The notes under the pieces were generated by a model. It was given only the letters and a program-made list of their open reading frames with translations, made no database searches and was not told the DNA's origin. A stretch of DNA of 64,000 nt from Bursaphelenchus xylophilus (Eukaryota > Nematoda > Chromadorea > Rhabditida > Aphelenchoididae). The number at the start of each line of letters is the position of its first letter. The first letter of the stretch is position 1. The stretch spans positions 12,643,291 to 12,707,290 of the forward strand of contig CAJFCV020000001.1 in NCBI GenBank assembly GCA_904066235.2, written 5' to 3'. The translations under genes were made by a program, and so were the position numbers. This document shows, one piece after another, positions 1 through 12,807 of this stretch.

Positions 1-40
1 TAAAATCTCATGCCATTACCTTTCGAATGGTGTATGTCTT

Positions 41-69
41 GTCAATTCACTCCGTCATCACTAATTGAC
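41..69. repeat. Representative inverted repeat in family A monomer (7-bp arms, 15-bp spacer)
   Basis: GTCAATT at 41-47 and AATTGAC at 63-69 are perfect reverse complements separated by 15 bp. This recurs in every family A monomer I read. In family B one base differs (aattCac for aattGac), which breaks the outer part of the dyad and instead makes a direct repeat of AATTCAC. Confidence 0.85.
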
Positions 70-70
70 C

Positions 71-86
71 TTTTTTTAAAACCGGT
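71..86. repeat. Representative T7A4 tract and ACCGGT (MspI) site
   Basis: Seven T followed by four A at 71-81 runs straight into ACCGGT (81-86), whose CCGG is the single MspI site of the monomer. This 26-bp neighbourhood (about 67-92) is where families A and B differ most, with six substitutions between A and B1. T-tract length varies (T6/T7 in A, T6-T8 in B). Confidence 0.85.
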
Positions 87-110
87 GCCTAGTATAATAT
101 CAGAGTGTTT

Positions 111-125
111 CGCCCAGTGTGGGCG
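111..125. repeat. Representative GC-rich hairpin-forming dyad present in every monomer
   Basis: CGCCCA-GTG-TGGGCG is a perfect 6-bp dyad with a 3-base centre. I found the stem unchanged in both families and in both orientations. The only changes seen are in the centre: GCG at about 23947 in block A, and CGC in a dozen or so block B copies (for example about 26738, 28652 and 31362). It is the most G+C-rich part of the unit and could extrude a small hairpin or bind a symmetrical protein. No binding protein is known to me. Confidence 0.85.
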
Positions 126-3100
126 TAATTTGATTCCAAAAAAGCTGAAACTTGCCGTGCTAAAATCTCATGCCATTACCTTTCGAATGGTGTATGTCTT
201 GTCAATTCACTCCGTCATCACTAATTGACCTTTTTTTAAAACCGGTGCCTAGTATAATATCAGAGTGTTTCGCCCAGTGTGGGCGTAATTTGATTCCAAA
301 AAAGCTGAAACTTGCCGTGCTAAAATCTCATGCCATTACCTTTCGAATGGTGTATGTCTTGTCAATTCACTCCGTCATCACTAATTGACCTTTTTTTAAA
401 ACCGGTGCCTAGTATAATATCAGAGTGTTTCGCCCAGTGTGGGCGTAATTTGATTCCAAAGAAGCTGAAACTTGCCGTGCTAAAATCTCATGCCATTACC
501 TTTCGAATGGTGTATGTCTTGTCAATTCACTCCGTCATCACTAATTGACCTTTTTTTAAAACCGGTGCCTAGTATAATATCAGAGTGTTTCGCCCAGTGT
601 GGGCGTAATTTGATTCCAAAGAAGCTGAAACTTGCCGTGCTAAAATCTCATGCCATTACCTTTCGAATGGTGTATGTCTTGTCAATTCACTCCGTCATCA
701 CTAATTGACCTTTTTTTAAAACCGGTGCCTAGTATAATATCAGAGTGTTTCGCCCAGTGTGGGCGTAATTTGATTCCAAAGAAGCTGAAACTTGCCGTGC
801 TAAAATCTCATGCCATTACCTTTCGAATGGTGTATGTCTTGTCAATTCACTCCGTCATCACTAATTGACCTTTTTTTAAAACCGGTGCCTAGTATAATAT
901 CAGAGTGTTTCGCCCAGTGTGGGCGTAATTTGATTCCAAAGAAGCTGAAACTTGCCGTGCTAAAATCTCATGCCATTACCTTTCGAATGGTGTATGTCTT
1001 GTCAATTCACTCCGTCATCACTAATTGACCTTTTTTTAAAACCGGTGCCTAGTATAATATCAGAGTGTTTCGCCCAGTGTGGGCGTAATTTGATTCCAAA
1101 AAAGCTGAAACTTGCCGTGCTAAAATCTCATGCCATTACCTTTCGAATGGTGTATGTCTTGTCAATTCACTCCGTCATCACTAATTGACCTTTTTTTAAA
1201 ACCGGTGCCTAGTATAATATCAGAGTGTTTCGCCCAGTGTGGGCGTAATTTGATTCCAAAAAAGCTGAAACTTGCCGTGCTAAAATCTCATGCCATTACC
1301 TTTCGAATGGTGTATGTCTTGTCAATTCACTCCGTCATCACTAATTGACCTTTTTTTAAAACCGGTGCCTAGTATAATATCAGAGTGTTTCGCCCAGTGT
1401 GGGCGTAATTTGATTCCAAAGAAGCTGAAACTTGCCGTGCTAAAATCTCATGCCATTACCTTTCGAATGGTGTATGTCTTGTCAATTCACTCCGTCATCA
1501 CTAATTGACCTTTTTTTAAAACCGGTGCCTAGTATAATATCAGAGTGTTTCGCCCAGTGTGGGCGTAATTTGATTCCAAAGAAGCTGAAACTTGCCGTGC
1601 TAAAATCTCATGCCATTACCTTTCGAATGGTGTATGTCTTGTCAATTCACTCCGTCATCACTAATTGACCTTTTTTTAAAACCGGTGCCTAGTATAATAT
1701 CAGAGTGTTTCGCCCAGTGTGGGCGTAATTTGATTCCAAAAAAGCTGAAACTTGCCGTGCTAAAATCTCATGCCATTACCTTTCGAATGGTGTATGTCTT
1801 GTCAATTCACTCCGTCATCACTAATTGACCTTTTTTTAAAACCGGTGCCTAGTATAATATCAGAGTGTTTCGCCCAGTGTGGGCGTAATTTGATTCCAAA
1901 GAAGCTGAAACTTGCCGTGCTAAAATCTCATGCCATTACCTTTCGAATGGTGTATGTCTTGTCAATTCACTCCGTCATCACTAATTGACCTTTTTTTAAA
2001 ACCGGTGCCTAGTATAATATCAGAGTGTTTCGCCCAGTGTGGGCGTAATTTGATTCCAAAAAAGCTGAAACTTGCCGTGCTAAAATCTCATGCCATTACC
2101 TTTCGAATGGTGTATGTCTTGTCAATTCACTCCGTCATCACTAATTGACCTTTTTTTAAAACCGGTGCCTAGTATAATATCAGAGTGTTTCGCCCAGTGT
2201 GGGCGTAATTTGATTCCAAAGAAGCTGAAACTTGCCGTGCTAAAATCTCATGCCATTACCTTTCGAATGGTGTATGTCTTGTCAATTCACTCCGTCATCA
2301 CTAATTGACCTTTTTTTAAAACCGGTGCCTAGTATAATATCAGAGTGTTTCGCCCAGTGTGGGCGTAATTTGATTCCAAAGAAGCTGAAACTTGCCGTGC
2401 TAAAATCTCATGCCATTACCTTTCGAATGGTGTATGTCTTGTCAATTCACTCCGTCATCACTAATTGACCTTTTTTTAAAACCGGTGCCTAGTATAATAT
2501 CAGAGTGTTTCGCCCAGTGTGGGCGTAATTTGATTCCAAAGAAGCTGAAACTTGCCGTGCTAAAATCTCATGCCATTACCTTTCGAATGGTGTATGTCTT
2601 GTCAATTCACTCCGTCATCACTAATTGACCTTTTTTTAAAACCGGTGCCTAGTATAATATCAGAGTGTTTCGCCCAGTGTGGGCGTAATTTGATTCCAAA
2701 GAAGCTGAAACTTGCCGTGCTAAAATCTCATGCCATTACCTTTCGAATGGTGTATGTCTTGTCAATTCACTCCGTCATCACTAATTGACCTTTTTTTAAA
2801 ACCGGTGCCTAGTATAATATCAGAGTGTTTCGCCCAGTGTGGGCGTAATTTGATTCCAAAAAAGCTGAAACTTGCCGTGCTAAAATCTCATGCCATTACC
2901 TTTCGAATGGTGTATGTCTTGTCAATTCACTCCGTCATCACTAATTGACCTTTTTTTAAAACCGGTGCCTAGTATAATATCAGAGTGTTTCGCCCAGTGT
3001 GGGCGTAATTTGATTCCAAAAAAGCTGAAACTTGCCGTGCTAAAATCTCATGCCATTACCTTTCGAATGGTGTATGTCTTGTCAATTCACTCCGTCATCA

Positions 3101-6100
3101 CTAATTGACCTTTTTTTAAAACCGGTGCCTAGTATAATATCAGAGTGTTTCGCCCAGTGTGGGCGTAATTTGATTCCAAAGAAGCTGAAACTTGCCGTGC
3201 TAAAATCTCATGCCATTACCTTTCGAATGGTGTATGTCTTGTCAATTCACTCCGTCATCACTAATTGACCTTTTTTTAAAACCGGTGCCTAGTATAATAT
3301 CAGAGTGTTTCGCCCAGTGTGGGCGTAATTTGATTCCAAAGAAGCTGAAACTTGCCGTGCTAAAATCTCATGCCATTACCTTTCGAATGGTGTATGTCTT
3401 GTCAATTCACTCCGTCATCACTAATTGACCTTTTTTTAAAACCGGTGCCTAGTATAATATCAGAGTGTTTCGCCCAGTGTGGGCGTAATTTGATTCCAAA
3501 GAAGCTGAAACTTGCCGTGCTAAAATCTCATGCCATTACCTTTCGAATGGTGTATGTCTTGTCAATTCACTCCGTCATCACTAATTGACCTTTTTTTAAA
3601 ACCGGTGCCTAGTATAATATCAGAGTGTTTCGCCCAGTGTGGGCGTAATTTGATTCCAAAGAAGCTGAAACTTGCCGTGCTAAAATCTCATGCCATTACC
3701 TTTCGAATGGTGTATGTCTTGTCAATTCACTCCGTCATCACTAATTGACCTTTTTTTAAAACCGGTGCCTAGTATAATATCAGAGTGTTTCGCCCAGTGT
3801 GGGCGTAATTTGATTCCAAAGAAGCTGAAACTTGCCGTGCTAAAATCTCATGCCATTACCTTTCGAATGGTGTATGTCTTGTCAATTCACTCCGTCATCA
3901 CTAATTGACCTTTTTTTAAAACCGGTGCCTAGTATAATATCAGAGTGTTTCGCCCAGTGTGGGCGTAATTTGATTCCAAAAAAGCTGAAACTTGCCGTGC
4001 TAAAATCTCATGCCATTACCTTTCGAATGGTGTATGTCTTGTCAATTCACTCCGTCATCACTAATTGACCTTTTTTTAAAACCGGTGCCTAGTATAATAT
4101 CAGAGTGTTTCGCCCAGTGTGGGCGTAATTTGATTCCAAAGAAGCTGAAACTTGCCGTGCTAAAATCTCATGCCATTACCTTTCGAATGGTGTATGTCTT
4201 GTCAATTCACTCCGTCATCACTAATTGACCTTTTTTTAAAACCGGTGCCTAGTATAATATCAGAGTGTTTCGCCCAGTGTGGGCGTAATTTGATTCCAAA
4301 GAAGCTGAAACTTGCCGTGCTAAAATCTCATGCCATTACCTTTCGAATGGTGTATGTCTTGTCAATTCACTCCGTCATCACTAATTGACCTTTTTTTAAA
4401 ACCGGTGCCTAGTATAATATCAGAGTGTTTCGCCCAGTGTGGGCGTAATTTGATTCCAAAAAAGCTGAAACTTGCCGTGCTAAAATCTCATGCCATTACC
4501 TTTCGAATGGTGTATGTCTTGTCAATTCACTCCGTCATCACTAATTGACCTTTTTTTAAAACCGGTGCCTAGTATAATATCAGAGTGTTTCGCCCAGTGT
4601 GGGCGTAATTTGATTCCAAAGAAGCTGAAACTTGCCGTGCTAAAATCTCATGCCATTACCTTTCGAATGGTGTATGTCTTGTCAATTCACTCCGTCATCA
4701 CTAATTGACCTTTTTTTAAAACCGGTGCCTAGTATAATATCAGAGTGTTTCGCCCAGTGTGGGCGTAATTTGATTCCAAAGAAGCTGAAACTTGCCGTGC
4801 TAAAATCTCATGCCATTACCTTTCGAATGGTGTATGTCTTGTCAATTCACTCCGTCATCACTAATTGACCTTTTTTTAAAACCGGTGCCTAGTATAATAT
4901 CAGAGTGTTTCGCCCAGTGTGGGCGTAATTTGATTCCAAAAAAGCTGAAACTTGCCGTGCTAAAATCTCATGCCATTACCTTTCGAATGGTGTATGTCTT
5001 GTCAATTCACTCCGTCATCACTAATTGACCTTTTTTTAAAACCGGTGCCTAGTATAATATCAGAGTGTTTCGCCCAGTGTGGGCGTAATTTGATTCCAAA
5101 AAAGCTGAAACTTGCCGTGCTAAAATCTCATGCCATTACCTTTCGAATGGTGTATGTCTTGTCAATTCACTCCGTCATCACTAATTGACCTTTTTTTAAA
5201 ACCGGTGCCTAGTATAATATCAGAGTGTTTCGCCCAGTGTGGGCGTAATTTGATTCCAAAAAAGCTGAAACTTGCCGTGCTAAAATCTCATGCCATTACC
5301 TTTCGAATGGTGTATGTCTTGTCAATTCACTCCGTCATCACTAATTGACCTTTTTTTAAAACCGGTGCCTAGTATAATATCAGAGTGTTTCGCCCAGTGT
5401 GGGCGTAATTTGATTCCAAAAAAGCTGAAACTTGCCGTGCTAAAATCTCATGCCATTACCTTTCGAATGGTGTATGTCTTGTCAATTCACTCCGTCATCA
5501 CTAATTGACCTTTTTTTAAAACCGGTGCCTAGTATAATATCAGAGTGTTTCGCCCAGTGTGGGCGTAATTTGATTCCAAAAAAGCTGAAACTTGCCGTGC
5601 TAAAATCTCATGCCATTACCTTTCGAATGGTGTATGTCTTGTCAATTCACTCCGTCATCACTAATTGACCTTTTTTTAAAACCGGTGCCTAGTATAATAT
5701 CAGAGTGTTTCGCCCAGTGTGGGCGTAATTTGATTCCAAAAAAGCTGAAACTTGCCGTGCTAAAATCTCATGCCATTACCTTTCGAATGGTGTATGTCTT
5801 GTCAATTCACTCCGTCATCACTAATTGACCTTTTTTTAAAACCGGTGCCTAGTATAATATCAGAGTGTTTCGCCCAGTGTGGGCGTAATTTGATTCCAAA
5901 AAAGCTGAAACTTGCCGTGCTAAAATCTCATGCCATTACCTTTCGAATGGTGTATGTCTTGTCAATTCACTCCGTCATCACTAATTGACCTTTTTTTAAA
6001 ACCGGTGCCTAGTATAATATCAGAGTGTTTCGCCCAGTGTGGGCGTAATTTGATTCCAAAAAAGCTGAAACTTGCCGTGCTAAAATCTCATGCCATTACC

Positions 6101-9100
6101 TTTCGAATGGTGTATGTCTTGTCAATTCACTCCGTCATCACTAATTGACCTTTTTTTAAAACCGGTGCCTAGTATAATATCAGAGTGTTTCGCCCAGTGT
6201 GGGCGTAATTTGATTCCAAAAAAGCTGAAACTTGCCGTGCTAAAATCTCATGCCATTACCTTTCGAATGGTGTATGTCTTGTCAATTCACTCCGTCATCA
6301 CTAATTGACCTTTTTTTAAAACCGGTGCCTAGTATAATATCAGAGTGTTTCGCCCAGTGTGGGCGTAATTTGATTCCAAAAAAGCTGAAACTTGCCGTGC
6401 TAAAATCTCATGCCATTACCTTTCGAATGGTGTATGTCTTGTCAATTCACTCCGTCATCACTAATTGACCTTTTTTTAAAACCGGTGCCTAGTATAATAT
6501 CAGAGTGTTTCGCCCAGTGTGGGCGTAGTTTGATTCCAAAAAAGCTGAAACTTGCCGTGCTAAAATCTCATGCGATTACCTTTCGAATGGTATATGTCTT
6601 GTCAATTCACTCTGTCATCACTAATTGACCTTTTTTTAAAACCGGTGCCTAGTATAATATCAGAGTGTTTCGCCCAGTGTGGGCGTAATTTGATTCCAAA
6701 AAAGCTGAAACTTGCCGTGCTAAAATCTCATGCCATTACCTTTCGAATGGTGTATGTCTTGTCAATTCACTCCGTCATCACTAATTGACCTTTTTTTAAA
6801 ACCGGTGCCTAGTATAATATCAGAGTGTTTCGCCCAGTGTGGGCGTAATTTGATTCCAAAGAAGCTGAAACTTGCCGTGCTAAAATCTCATGCCATTACC
6901 TTTCGAATGGTGTATGTCTTGTCAATTCACTCCGTCATCACTAATTGACCTTTTTTTAAAACCGGTGCCTAGTATAATATCAGAGTGTTTCGCCCAGTGT
7001 GGGCGTAATTTGATTCCAAAAAAGCTGAAACTTGCCGTGCTAAAATCTCATGCCATTACCTTTCGAATGGTGTATGTCTTGTCAATTCACTCTGTCATCA
7101 CTAATTGACCTTTTTTTAAAACCGGTGCCTAGTATAATATCAGAGTGTTTCGCCCAGTGTGGGCGTAGTTTGATTCCAAAAAAGCTGAAACTTGCCGTGC
7201 TAAAATCTCATGCCATTACCTTTCGAATGGTATATGTCTTGTCAATTCACTCCGTCATCACTAATTGACCTTTTTTTAAAACCGGTGCCTAGTATAATAT
7301 CAGAGTGTTTCGCCCAGTGTGGGCGTAATTTGATTCCAAAAAAGCTGAAACTTGCCGTGCTAAAATCTCATGCTATTACCTTTCGAATGGTGTATGTCTT
7401 GTCAATTCACTCCGTCATCACTAATTGACCTTTTTTTAAAACCGGTGCCTAGTATAATATCAGAGTGTTTCGCCCAGTGTGGGCGTAATTTGATTCCAAA
7501 AAAGCTGAAACTTGCCGTGCTAAAATCTCATGCCATTACCTTTCGAATGGTGTATGTCTTGTCAATTCACTCCGTCATCACTAATTGACCTTTTTTTAAA
7601 ACCGGTGCCTAGTATAATATCAGAGTGTTTCGCCCAGTGTGGGCGTAATTTGATTCCAAAAAAGCTGAAACTTGCCGTGCTAAAATCTCATGCCATTACC
7701 TTTCGAATGGTGTATGTCTTGTCAATTCACTCCGTCATCACTAATTGACCTTTTTTTAAAACCGGTGCCTAGTATAATATCAGAGTGTTTCGCCCAGTGT
7801 GGGCGTAATTTGATTCCAAAAAAGCTGAAACTTGCCGTGCTAAAATCTCATGCCATTACCTTTCGAATGGTGTATGTCTTGTCAATTCACTCCGTCATCA
7901 CTAATTGACCTTTTTTTAAAACCGGTGCCTAGTATAATATCAGAGTGTTTCGCCCAGTGTGGGCGTAGTTTGATTCCAAAAAAGCTGAAACTTGCCGTGC
8001 TAAAATCTCATGCCATTACCTTTCGAATGGTATATGTCTTGTCAATTCACTCCGTCATCACTAATTGACCTTTTTTTAAAACCGGTGCCTAGTATAATAT
8101 CAGAGTGTTTCGCCCAGTGTGGGCGTAATTTGATTCCAAAAAAGCTGAAACTTGCCGTGCTAAAATCTCATGCCATTACCTTTCGAATGGTGTATGTCTT
8201 GTCAATTCACTCCGTCATCACTAATTGACCTTTTTTTAAAACCGGTGCCTAGTATAATATCAGAGTGTTTCGCCCAGTGTGGGCGTAATTTGATTCCAAA
8301 AAAGCTGAAACTTGCCGTGCTAAAATCTCATGCCATTACCTTTCGAATGGTGTATGTCTTGTCAATTCACTCCGTCATCACTAATTGACCTTTTTTTAAA
8401 ACCGGTGCCTAGTATAATATCAGAGTGTTTCGCCCAGTGTGGGCGTAATTTGATTCCAAAAAAGCTGAAACTTGCCGTGCTAAAATCTCATGCCATTACC
8501 TTTCGAATGGTGTATGTCTTGTCAATTCACTCCGTCATCACTAATTGACCTTTTTTTAAAACCGGTGCCTAGTATAATATCAGAGTGTTTCGCCCAGTGT
8601 GGGCGTAATTTGATTCCAAAAAAGCTGAAACTTGCCGTGCTAAAATCTCATGCCATTACCTTTCGAATGGTGTATGTCTTGTCAATTCACTCCGTCATCA
8701 CTAATTGACCTTTTTTTAAAACCGGTGCCTAGTATAATATCAGAGTGTTTCGCCCAGTGTGGGCGTAATTTGATTCCAAAAAAGCTGAAACTTGCCGTGC
8801 TAAAATCTCATGCCATTACCTTTCGAATGGTGTATGTCTTGTCAATTCACTCCGTCATCACTAATTGACCTTTTTTTAAAACCGGTGCCTAGTATAATAT
8901 CAGAGTGTTTCGCCCAGTGTGGGCGTAGTTTGATTCCAAAAAAGCTGAAACTTGCCGTGCTAAAATCTCATGCCATTACCTTTCGAATGGTGTATGTCTT
9001 GTCAATTCACTCCGTCATCACTAATTGACCTTTTTTTAAAACCGGTGCCTAGTATAATATCAGAGTGTTTCGCCCAGTGTGGGCGTAATTTGATTCCAAA

Positions 9101-12100
9101 AAAGCTGAAACTTGCCGTGCTAAAATCTCATGCCATTACCTTTCGAATGGTGTATGTCTTGTCAATTCACTCCGTCATCACTAATTGACCTTTTTTTAAA
9201 ACCGGTGCCTAGTATAATATCAGAGTGTTTCGCCCAGTGTGGGCGTAATTTGATTCCAAAAAAGCTGAAACTTGCCGTGCTAAAATCTCATGCCATTACC
9301 TTTCGAATGGTGTATGTCTTGTCAATTCACTCCGTCATCACTAATTGACCTTTTTTTAAAACCGGTGCCTAGTATAATATCAGAGTGTTTCGCCCAGTGT
9401 GGGCGTAGTTTGATTCCAAAAAAGCTGAAACTTGCCGTGCTAAAATCTTATGAGATTACCTTTCGAATGGTATATGTCTTGTCAATTCACTCTGTCATCA
9501 CTAATTGACCTTTTTTTAAAACCGGTGCCTAGTATAATATCAGAGTGTTTCGCCCAGTGTGGGCGTAATTTGATTCCAAAAAAGCTGAAACTTGCCGTGC
9601 TAAAATCTCATGCCATTACCTTTCGAATGGTGTATGTCTTGTCAATTCACTCCGTCATCACTAATTGACCTTTTTTTAAAACCGGTGCCTAGTATAATAT
9701 CAGAGTGTTTCGCCCAGTGTGGGCGTAATTTGATTCCAAAAAAGCTGAAACTTGCCGTGCTAAAATCTCATGCCATTACCTTTCGAATGGTGTATGTCTT
9801 GTCAATTCACTCCGTCATCACTAATTGACCTTTTTTTAAAACCGGTGCCTAGTATAATATCAGAGTGTTTCGCCCAGTGTGGGCGTAATTTGATTCCAAA
9901 AAAGCTGAAACTTGCCGTGCTAAAATCTCATGCCATTACCTTTCGAATGGTGTATGTCTTGTCAATTCACTCCGTCATCACTAATTGACCTTTTTTTAAA
10001 ACCGGTGCCTAGTATAATATCAGAGTGTTTCGCCCAGTGTGGGCGTAGTTTGATTCCAAAAAAGCTGAAACTTGCCGTGCTAAAATCTTATGAGGTTACC
10101 TTTCGAATGGTATATGTCTTGTCAATTCACTCTGTCATCACTAATTGACCTTTTTTTAAAACCGGTGCCTAGTATAATATCAGAGTGTTTCGCCCAGTGT
10201 GGGCGTAATTTGATTCCAAAAAAGCTGAAACTTGCCGTGCTAAAATCTCATGCCATTACCTTTCGAATGGTGTATGTCTTGTCAATTCACTCCGTCATCA
10301 CTAATTGACCTTTTTTTAAAACCGGTGCCTAGTATAATATCAGAGTGTTTCGCCCAGTGTGGGCGTAATTTGATTCCAAAAAAGCTGAAACTTGCCGTGC
10401 TAAAATCTCATGCCATTACCTTTCGAATGGTGTATGTCTTGTCAATTCACTCCGTCATCACTAATTGACCTTTTTTTAAAACCGGTGCCTAGTATAATAT
10501 CAGAGTGTTTCGCCCAGTGTGGGCGTAGTTTGATTCCAAAAAAGCTGAAACTTGCCGTGCTAAAATCTTATGAGGTTACCTTTCGAATGGTATATGTCTT
10601 GTCAATTCACTCCGTCATCACTAATTGACCTTTTTTTAAAACCGGTGCCTAGTATAATATCAGAGTGTTTCGCCCAGTGTGGGCGTAATTTGACTCCAAA
10701 AAAGCTGAAACTTGCCGTGCTAAAATCTCATGCCATTACCTTTCGAATGGTATATGTCTTGTCAATTCACTCCGTCATCACTAATTGACCTTTTTTAAAA
10801 CCGGTGCCTAGTATAATATCAGAGTGTTTCGCCCAGTGTGGGCGTAATTTGATTCCAAAAAAGCTGAAACTTGCCGTGCTAAAATCTCATGCCATTACCT
10901 TTCGAATGGTGTATGTCTTGTCAATTCACTCCGTCATCACTAATTGACCTTTTTTTAAAACCGGTGCCTAGTATAATATCAGAGTGTTTCGCCCAGTGTG
11001 GGCGTAATTTGATTCCAAAAAAGCTGAAACTTGCCGTGCTAAAATCTCATGCCATTACCTTTCGAATGGTGTATGTCTTGTCAATTCACTCCGTCATCAC
11101 TAATTGACCTTTTTTTAAAACCGGTGCCTAGTATAATATCAGAGTGTTTCGCCCAGTGTGGGCGTAATTTGATTCCAAAAAAGCTGAAACTTGCCGTGCT
11201 AAAATCTCATGCCATTACCTTTCGAATGGTGTATGTCTTGTCAATTCACTCCGTCATCACTAATTGACCTTTTTTTAAAACCGGTGCCTAGTATAATATC
11301 AGAGTGTTTCGCCCAGTGTGGGCGTAGTTTGATTCCAAAAAAGCTGAAACTTGCCGTGCTAAAATCTTATGAGGTTACCTTTCGAATGGTATATGTCTTG
11401 TCAATTCACTCTGTCATCACTAATTGACCTTTTTTTAAAACCGGTGCCTAGTATAATATCAGAGTGTTTCGCCCAGTGTGGGCGTAATTTGACTCCAAAA
11501 AAGCTGAAACTTGCCGTGCTAAAATCTCATGCCATTACCTTTCGAATGGTATATGTCTTGTCAATTCACTCCGTCATCACTAATTGACCTTTTTTTAAAA
11601 CCGGTGCCTAGTATAATATCAGAGTGTTTCGCCCAGTGTGGGCGTAATTTGATTCCAAAAAAGCTGAAACTTGCCGTGCTAAAATCTCATGCCATTACCT
11701 TTCGAATGGTGTATGTCTTGTCAATTCACTCCGTCATCACTAATTGACCTTTTTTTAAAACCGGTGCCTAGTATAATATCAGAGTGTTTCGCCCAGTGTG
11801 GGCGTAATTTGATTCCAAAAAAGCTGAAACTTGCCGTGCTAAAATCTCATGCCATTACCTTTCGAATGGTGTATGTCTTGTCAATTCACTCCGTCATCAC
11901 TAATTGACCTTTTTTAAAACCGGTGCCTAGTATAATATCAGAGTGTTTCGCCCAGTGTGGGCGTAGTTTGATTCCAAAAAAGCTGAAACTTGCCGTGCTA
12001 AAATCTTATGAGGTTACCTTTCGAATGGTATATGTCTTGTCAATTCACTCTGTCATCACTAATTGACCTTTTTTTAAAACCGGTGCCTAGTATAATATCA

Positions 12101-12807
12101 GAGTGTTTCGCCCAGTGTGGGCGTAATTTGATTCCAAAAAAGCTGAAACTTGCCGTGCTAAAATCTCATGCCATTACCTTTCGAATGGTATATGTCTTGT
12201 CAATTCACTCCGTCATCACTAATTGACCTTTTTTTAAAACCGGTGCCTAGTATAATATCAGAGTGTTTCGCCCAGTGTGGGCGTAATTTGATTCCAAAAA
12301 AGCTGAAACTTGCCGTGCTAAAATCTCATGCCATTACCTTTCGAATGGTGTATGTCTTGTCAATTCACTCCGTCATCACTAATTGACCTTTTTTTAAAAC
12401 CGGTGCCTAGTATAATATCAGAGTGTTTCGCCCAGTGTGGGCGTAGTTTGATTCCAAAAAAGCTGAAACTTGCCGTGCTAAAATCTTATGAGGTTACCTT
12501 TCGAATGGTATATGTCTTGTCAATTCACTCTGTCATCACTAATTGACCTTTTTTTAAAACCGGTGCCTAGTATAATATCAGAGTGTTTCGCCCAGTGTGG
12601 GCGTAATTTGATTCCAAAAAAGCTGAAACTTGCCGTGCTAAAATCTCATGCCATTACCTTTCGAATGGTGTATGTCTTGTCAATTCACTCCGTCATCACT
12701 AATTGACCTTTTTTTAAAACCGGTGCCTAGTATAATATCAGAGTGTTTCGCCCAGTGTGGGCGTAATTTGATTCCAAAGAAGCTGAAACTTGCCGTGCTA
12801 AAATCTC

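Larger units (their letters stand above)
1..6527 (+). repeat. Hyper-homogeneous part of block A
   Basis: The first 40 monomers look identical except at one base, position 141 of each 160-bp unit, which is A or G (the fourth base of the A6 tract). I scored 20 A and 20 G among monomers 1-40. Monomers 31-40 are all A. There are no length variants here. The first substitution of another kind is the A to G at 6528 (gcgtaG). This is the pattern expected of very recent amplification or strong homogenisation. An assembler could also over- or under-count copies in such a stretch. Confidence 0.93.

Noticed and set aside
22..30. Pol III B-box-like sequence around TTCGAA
   Set aside because: Both strands miss the first and last required bases (GTTCGANNC), and no A box lies at the right distance, so no tRNA-like gene or SINE is supported.
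65..98. TTGACC and TATAAT, resembling a bacterial promoter
   Set aside because: The spacing is 22 bp rather than about 17, and nothing downstream is a gene. Family B changes the first box. Coincidental A+T-rich sequence in a satellite.
109..123. CENP-B box-like sequence (TTCG....G..TGGG)
   Set aside because: It matches TTCG and GGG of the core motif but has G for the essential A and T for C. The match overlaps the GC dyad and is probably chance. CENP-B is not expected in nematodes.
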